In this document: piece by piece, positions 21,958 to 25,717 of the stretch
Position numbering within the stretch: the first letter of the stretch is position 1
Layout: every line of letters starts with the position of its first letter
Assembly (NCBI GenBank): GCA_036394195.1
Contig: DASWFO010000295.1
Span: 1 to 25,717 of the forward strand
DNA length: 25,717 nt
Direction: 5' to 3'
Source: DATJPD01 sp036394195
GTDB lineage: Bacteria; Pseudomonadota; Alphaproteobacteria; CACIAM-22H2
Translations under genes and position numbers: made by a program
Notes under the pieces: model-generated
Databases searched by the model: none
What the model saw: the letters and a program-made list of their open reading frames with translations, nothing else
What the model was told of the DNA's origin: nothing

Positions 21958-22003
21958 TGGTGAACCCGGAGGGGATCGAACCCTCGACCCTCTGATTAAA
22001 AGT
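21958..22003 (-). pseudogene. 3' half of a tRNA-Lys(TTT) gene
   Basis: On the minus strand the sequence ACTTTTAATCAGAGGGTCGA continues through the T-arm GAGGG-TTCGATC-CCCTC and a 7-base acceptor strand CGGGTTC to ACCA (CCA at 21958-21960). Homology begins at the anticodon loop CTTTTAA: the bases before it cannot pair with the 3' anticodon stem, and no D-arm or 5' acceptor strand exists in 22004-22050. Such 46-base tRNA 3' halves are typical remnants of tyrosine-recombinase integration in a tRNA gene. It lies 48 bases after the tamB stop. Confidence 0.85.
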
Positions 22004-22050
22004 TCCTGGCTGGATTGGGGTCCGCAATCCGACGATAAGGCCCCGACCCC

Positions 22051-25000
22051 CTAGTAATCCATCTTCCAGTTGACGCCCATGCCCTCACTGCGGGTTCCCG
22101 CCGAGCTTTCGACATTCACATGCGGCAGCACCTCGATCTCGACCTTGCTGCGCGTCTCGCCCGACAGACCCTGCTCGGCGCCGACATAGATGCCGCTCGC
22201 GATATATTTGCCGCCGGACACGCCGGTATTCGTCATGCCGCCGTTGCCGCCGGTTGAATCCGTGCGCCGGCTCGGCTGCAGGCTATCGTTCTGATCCATG
22301 CTGCCGATATTGAGCACGTCAAGGCCGAGCTTGTGCCGGACCTTGTCGAGCATGCCGGGGCCGCCGCTCGACAATGTGGCCGCGGCTTGCGCCAGCTGGA
22401 CGCCTTGCGCGGGGTTCAACTTCGTCATCTCGCGGCCGAAGATCAGCCGCGACAGGATCTCGTCCTGCGGCATGGCCGGCTCGGAGGACAGCGTGATCTT
22501 CAGGTCGGCCGGCGTGCCGGTCGCCCCGACGTGAAACGTCGCGTCGGACGTCGTGGTGTCCGCCAGCACGTCGATCACAGGCTCGATCTTGTGGCCGCCG
22601 GTGAACGTGACGGTGCCGCGGCTGAGCGCCATATCCTTGCCGAAGAACGAGAACTTGCCCTTCACCACCTTGAGCGCGCCGGTGACCTCGGGGGCGGCAC
22701 TGGTGCCGCGCACCTGCACGTCGCCCTGCCACTCGCTGTCGAGGCCACGGCCGCGCACGAAGGTGCGGCCGGGCACATGGACGGCAATGTCCAGCGTGGC
22801 CGCGCCGCCGCCGGATGAAGCCATCGCCTCCTCCGGCCGCTGCAGCACCGCGCCGGTCGAGGAATCGATCACGGTCACCGGAATCTTTTTCGCCGCCGAC
22901 GGCGGCGGATCGGGGATGAAGATCTCGGCCTTGTCGACGGTGAGGCGCGCGACCACGATCGGAGCGGTCGCCGCGCCGGTGATGGTGGTGCTGCCGCTCG
23001 CGGTCAGCGACGCATCGCTGCGGCGCAGCGCCTGGAACCCGGTGAGGGTGGCGGTGAGATCCAACGCCGGTGCCGTGGCCGCCGCGAACGACACGGCACC
23101 GCTGCCGCTGAGCCGGCCGGTGGCGCCGTCGGTGGCGTCGAGCCGGCGCAGCACGATCCGGTTGCGATCGCCGGCGACATCGATCGCCACCGCATCGAGC
23201 AGCAGACCGGTGGCCAGGCTTTCGTAGCGCCCCTGCTCGAGCGTCAGGCTGCCGGCCACCTGCGGCCGCGCCGGTGGCCCGGCGGCGTCCATGGCCAGCC
23301 GGAAATGACCGGCCAGGCGGTCGCCGCCGAGCGGCAGAAAGTCGGCGAGGCGGGCCAAGTCGCCTTCGCCCCTGACCTGCAGCGCCATGTCGCGGCTGTC
23401 GGCCAAGGTGGCCATCCCCGGCCGCGGCCCAAACGCCACCGGCAAGGTGCCGGACGCGGACAGGAGGGATGTCCCCGCGGTCTTCAGCGTGAGGCCAACC
23501 GCGACCTGCGCCGGCGCCACGTCGGCGCTCGCGGTGAAGCCGAGCGTCGCGGCGCCGCGGCGGGCCGGACCCGCGCGCAGGTCGCGGCCGTCGACGCTGA
23601 GCCGACCGCGCGGCTGCGCGGCCGGGCCGGCGAGATTGACGCTGATGTCGAGCGCGCCGCTGACGTCATCGCGCCCGGCGAAATGGGCGCCGAGCCCCAC
23701 CGGCAGAGCGTGGCCGTCGAGGTCAACGGCAAGCGACCGCTCGTCGAGCTTGACGGCGCCCGTAAGCCGGCCGTCGCCGACGGCCACGGCAAGATCGGCC
23801 AGCGACAAGGCCGGCCCGCGCGCGCTGATCTGGAGCGGGCGCTCAAAGCGCACCGGCGTGTCGGCGACGCGGCCATTGAGCCGCGCCACGGTCGCGCGCG
23901 TCGTGCCATGGTCGAGCACGATTTCGCCGCCGGTCGTGAGCGCGATCGGGCCCTTGTAGTTGCCGTCGACATCGACGTCGAAGGCGAAGCGGTCGGGCTG
24001 GCGCGACCGGCTGGTGAGCCTCAGCTCCCGGATATGCGCGCCCGACGCGGTGACGCCGCCGGCCGTGAGCTCGATGGTGCCGGCCGGGCGGCGCAGGACA
24101 TCGCTCAAGCGGCCGCTGGCGGCCACCTGCTTGATGCCCGCCGGCTCGGCGCCGGGCGCGCCGGCGCTGAGATCGTGACCGGCGAGACTGAACTCGACCG
24201 CCTGGCCGCGCTCGGCTGACAGAGCCAACTTGAGGTCGGCCCGGCCGCCCAGCGCCATGCCGGCGAGCGGCGACCAGGGGCGGAGATCGGGAACGGTCCC
24301 GCTCACCTGGCCGCTGGTGAGCAGCGTGTCCAGCGCGGTCCGCAGCCGCGCCTCGAGCGTGCTGGCACCGGCTTTGACCCTGAGCAGCGGGACGGTCAGG
24401 GTCTTGCGATCGCGCGACAACCCGCCCTCCCCGTCGACGGTCACCGCGAGACCCTGCGACTGCAGATCGGCGTGCAACGAGGCGGACGGAGCGTCGGCCG
24501 CCTTCGCCTGCAAGCGCGCCGAGGCGCGATCGAGGCGCGCGGTCTGCCAGGCCAGATTGGCCCCATCAGCGTGCGCGTCAAGAACCGGAGCGTCGAGGGT
24601 GCCGCGCAGCTGGCCGTCGAGGCCCAGCCGGCCGGACGCGGCCATCCCGGCCTGGCGGAGCACCGAGAGATCGTCGACCGACACGGCGAAGTTGGCGCTG
24701 AGCTCACGCGTCGCCAGATCGGTTTCGCCGCCGGCGGTCAGACGGGCGTTCGCCAGCGTGAGCGACGCCTTGTCCAGCCGCACCTTGCCGTCGCCGCCCC
24801 GCGCCGCGTTCCCGGCGAGGCGCAGCTTCCCGCCAATCAGCGCATCCGCCGCCGGCATACCGGTCGCAAGATCGTCAAGCCGGCCGCGCAGGCTCACCGT
24901 CGCGGCACCGCTGAGATTGCCGTCGGCGGTGACGTCGATCTGCCCGTGACCTTTCAGTCCCGGAACGGCGGGATCGGCCAGGCCTTCGAGTGCGGCGACG

Positions 25001-25717
25001 ATCAGCTGCAGTGCCGCGTTCACATCCCGGGAGCGGCGGTCGAGCGATCCGTCACCCGCGAGCTTGAGCCCGGCACTCGACACCGCGAGCTCGGTCAGCG
25101 CCAGCTTCTCGAACACGGCATCGCTGGTGGCCACGAGGCGCCACGTCACGTCATCGCCGAGGTGGCCCGCCAGCGGCTCCGTTCCGGCGCGCAGGCCGGC
25201 GAGCCGGCCGTCGCCCTCGACCCGGTAACCGTGGTCCGACAAAACAGTTGCGACGACGCGAGCCGACGCCTCATTGGCCGCGGTCCCGGCGACGGCGAGC
25301 CCGCCACCCTGCAGCTGGAGCTCGGCGCGCAGCGCCTCGAGCGGGCCTTTTGCGTCCAGCGTCACGTTCGCGGTACCGGCGAGCGGCTGGCCGATCATGT
25401 CCGACAGCGGCGCCAGATCAGGCAGGCCCAGGCGCAGCGATGCCTCGACCAGGTTGTCGCGCGAACGGTACAGGGCGTTGCCTTCGGCCTGGAACGCATC
25501 GCTATGGAGCCGCAGCTCATCCAGCGACAGGCCTCCCTCTTCGATGTCGCGCGCCGCCACGTGAAAGCCCAGCGAGGCGCCGAGCAGCGGCGCCAAGTTT
25601 GCCGGCAGCAGCCGCGCTCCGTCGAGCTCGCCGTCGGTCTCGAACACCACCGCGTCGCGGTCGGCGGCGAGATGGAGCGACGCCTCGAGCCGCGCGCGCT
25701 CGCCGAGCGCAGCGGAC
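22051..25717 (-). CDS. tamB: Translocation and assembly module protein TamB, 5' end cut by window edge
   Basis: Very large envelope protein that, with TamA, helps assemble outer-membrane proteins and is implicated in lipid transport between membranes. The frame stays open to the right edge (1,222 codons seen); the N-terminal membrane anchor and the expected upstream tamA are outside the window. The visible part is the long beta-rich, repetitive AsmA-like groove, full of Asp-Gly/Leu-alternating strands. The last ~400 residues are the TamB (DUF490) domain, with LIFGREMTKLNPAQGVQLAQ, MLDKVRHKLGLDVLNIGS, GKYIASGIYVGAEQGLSGET and the classic ending GMGVNWKMDY. No internal stop or frameshift. It forms the right boundary of the relic-rich region. 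Confidence 0.95.
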   Translation of the reverse strand, partial: SAALGERARLEASLHLAADRDAVVFETDGELDGARLLPANLAPLLGASLGFHVAARDIEEGGLSLDELRLHSDAFQAEGNALYRSRDNLVEASLRLGLPDLAPLSDMIGQPLAGTANVTLDAKGPLEALRAELQLQGGGLAVAGTAANEASARVVATVLSDHGYRVEGDGRLAGLRAGTEPLAGHLGDDVTWRLVATSDAVFEKLALTELAVSSAGLKLAGDGSLDRRSRDVNAALQLIVAALEGLADPAVPGLKGHGQIDVTADGNLSGAATVSLRGRLDDLATGMPAADALIGGKLRLAGNAARGGDGKVRLDKASLTLANARLTAGGETDLATRELSANFAVSVDDLSVLRQAGMAASGRLGLDGQLRGTLDAPVLDAHADGANLAWQTARLDRASARLQAKAADAPSASLHADLQSQGLAVTVDGEGGLSRDRKTLTVPLLRVKAGASTLEARLRTALDTLLTSGQVSGTVPDLRPWSPLAGMALGGRADLKLALSAERGQAVEFSLAGHDLSAGAPGAEPAGIKQVAASGRLSDVLRRPAGTIELTAGGVTASGAHIRELRLTSRSRQPDRFAFDVDVDGNYKGPIALTTGGEIVLDHGTTRATVARLNGRVADTPVRFERPLQISARGPALSLADLAVAVGDGRLTGAVKLDERSLAVDLDGHALPVGLGAHFAGRDDVSGALDISVNLAGPAAQPRGRLSVDGRDLRAGPARRGAATLGFTASADVAPAQVAVGLTLKTAGTSLLSASGTLPVAFGPRPGMATLADSRDMALQVRGEGDLARLADFLPLGGDRLAGHFRLAMDAAGPPARPQVAGSLTLEQGRYESLATGLLLDAVAIDVAGDRNRIVLRRLDATDGATGRLSGSGAVSFAAATAPALDLTATLTGFQALRRSDASLTASGSTTITGAATAPIVVARLTVDKAEIFIPDPPPSAAKKIPVTVIDSSTGAVLQRPEEAMASSGGGAATLDIAVHVPGRTFVRGRGLDSEWQGDVQVRGTSAAPEVTGALKVVKGKFSFFGKDMALSRGTVTFTGGHKIEPVIDVLADTTTSDATFHVGATGTPADLKITLSSEPAMPQDEILSRLIFGREMTKLNPAQGVQLAQAAATLSSGGPGMLDKVRHKLGLDVLNIGSMDQNDSLQPSRRTDSTGGNGGMTNTGVSGGKYIASGIYVGAEQGLSGETRSKVEIEVLPHVNVESSAGTRSEGMGVNWKMDY

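Overview
The window is high-GC chromosomal DNA from an alphaproteobacterium. A Rhodospirillales-like or Reyranella-like host is my inference from the gene order ispH-thrB-rnhA-peroxiredoxin, the thrC/M16-peptidase pair, the split glycine decarboxylase (gcvPA+gcvPB) and the long TamB. No rRNA or intact tRNA was seen. Genes are tightly packed, often with 1- or 4-base start/stop overlaps.

Layout. 1-4116 (minus) is a glycine-cleavage operon, gcvT-gcvH-gcvPA-gcvPB (gcvPB cut by the left edge), behind a tandem glycine riboswitch and a likely promoter. 4246-5632 (minus) holds an unrecognised lower-GC gene, a lipoprotein and a twin-CDGSH iron-sulfur protein. 5743-9182 (plus) is ispH, thrB, a periplasmic SIMPL-domain protein and rnhA. 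9532-12304 (minus) is a Prx5-type peroxiredoxin behind a DsbD/ScsB-like membrane thiol reductase. 12442-13017 (plus) is a YqgE/AlgH protein. 13257-15910 (minus) is thrC followed by an M16 zinc peptidase, and 16203-17693 (minus) an M32 carboxypeptidase. 22051-25717 (minus) is tamB, whose 5' end lies beyond the right edge.

Between the M32 gene and tamB (about 17.7-22.0 kb) the character changes. This stretch is loosely packed and full of relics: a small orphan ORF; a decayed copy of the last ~49 codons of hflX; a gene for a Popeye-domain membrane protein with a cyclic-nucleotide-binding-like fold; an intact but unusual hflX ending in the same sequence as the relic; an unrecognised reading frame; a shortened, frameshifted L,D-transpeptidase; a hairpin resembling a tRNA-Gly anticodon arm; and the 3' half of a tRNA-Lys gene broken in the anticodon loop. 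I read it as an old insertion/rearrangement hotspot. It is the most interesting part of the window, although no integrase or transposase is recognisable.

Two families of dispersed palindromic repeats sit just downstream of genes. One is a composite nested inverted repeat (three copies: after ispH, rnhA and the M32 gene). The other is a short GC-rich perfect palindrome with a conserved flank (two copies). The repeats and the antisense of real genes explain many long spurious reading frames.

Functionally the window covers glycine/one-carbon metabolism under glycine control, two steps of threonine synthesis (ThrB and ThrC in separate operons), isoprenoid synthesis, RNA-DNA hybrid removal, envelope redox and outer-membrane assembly.
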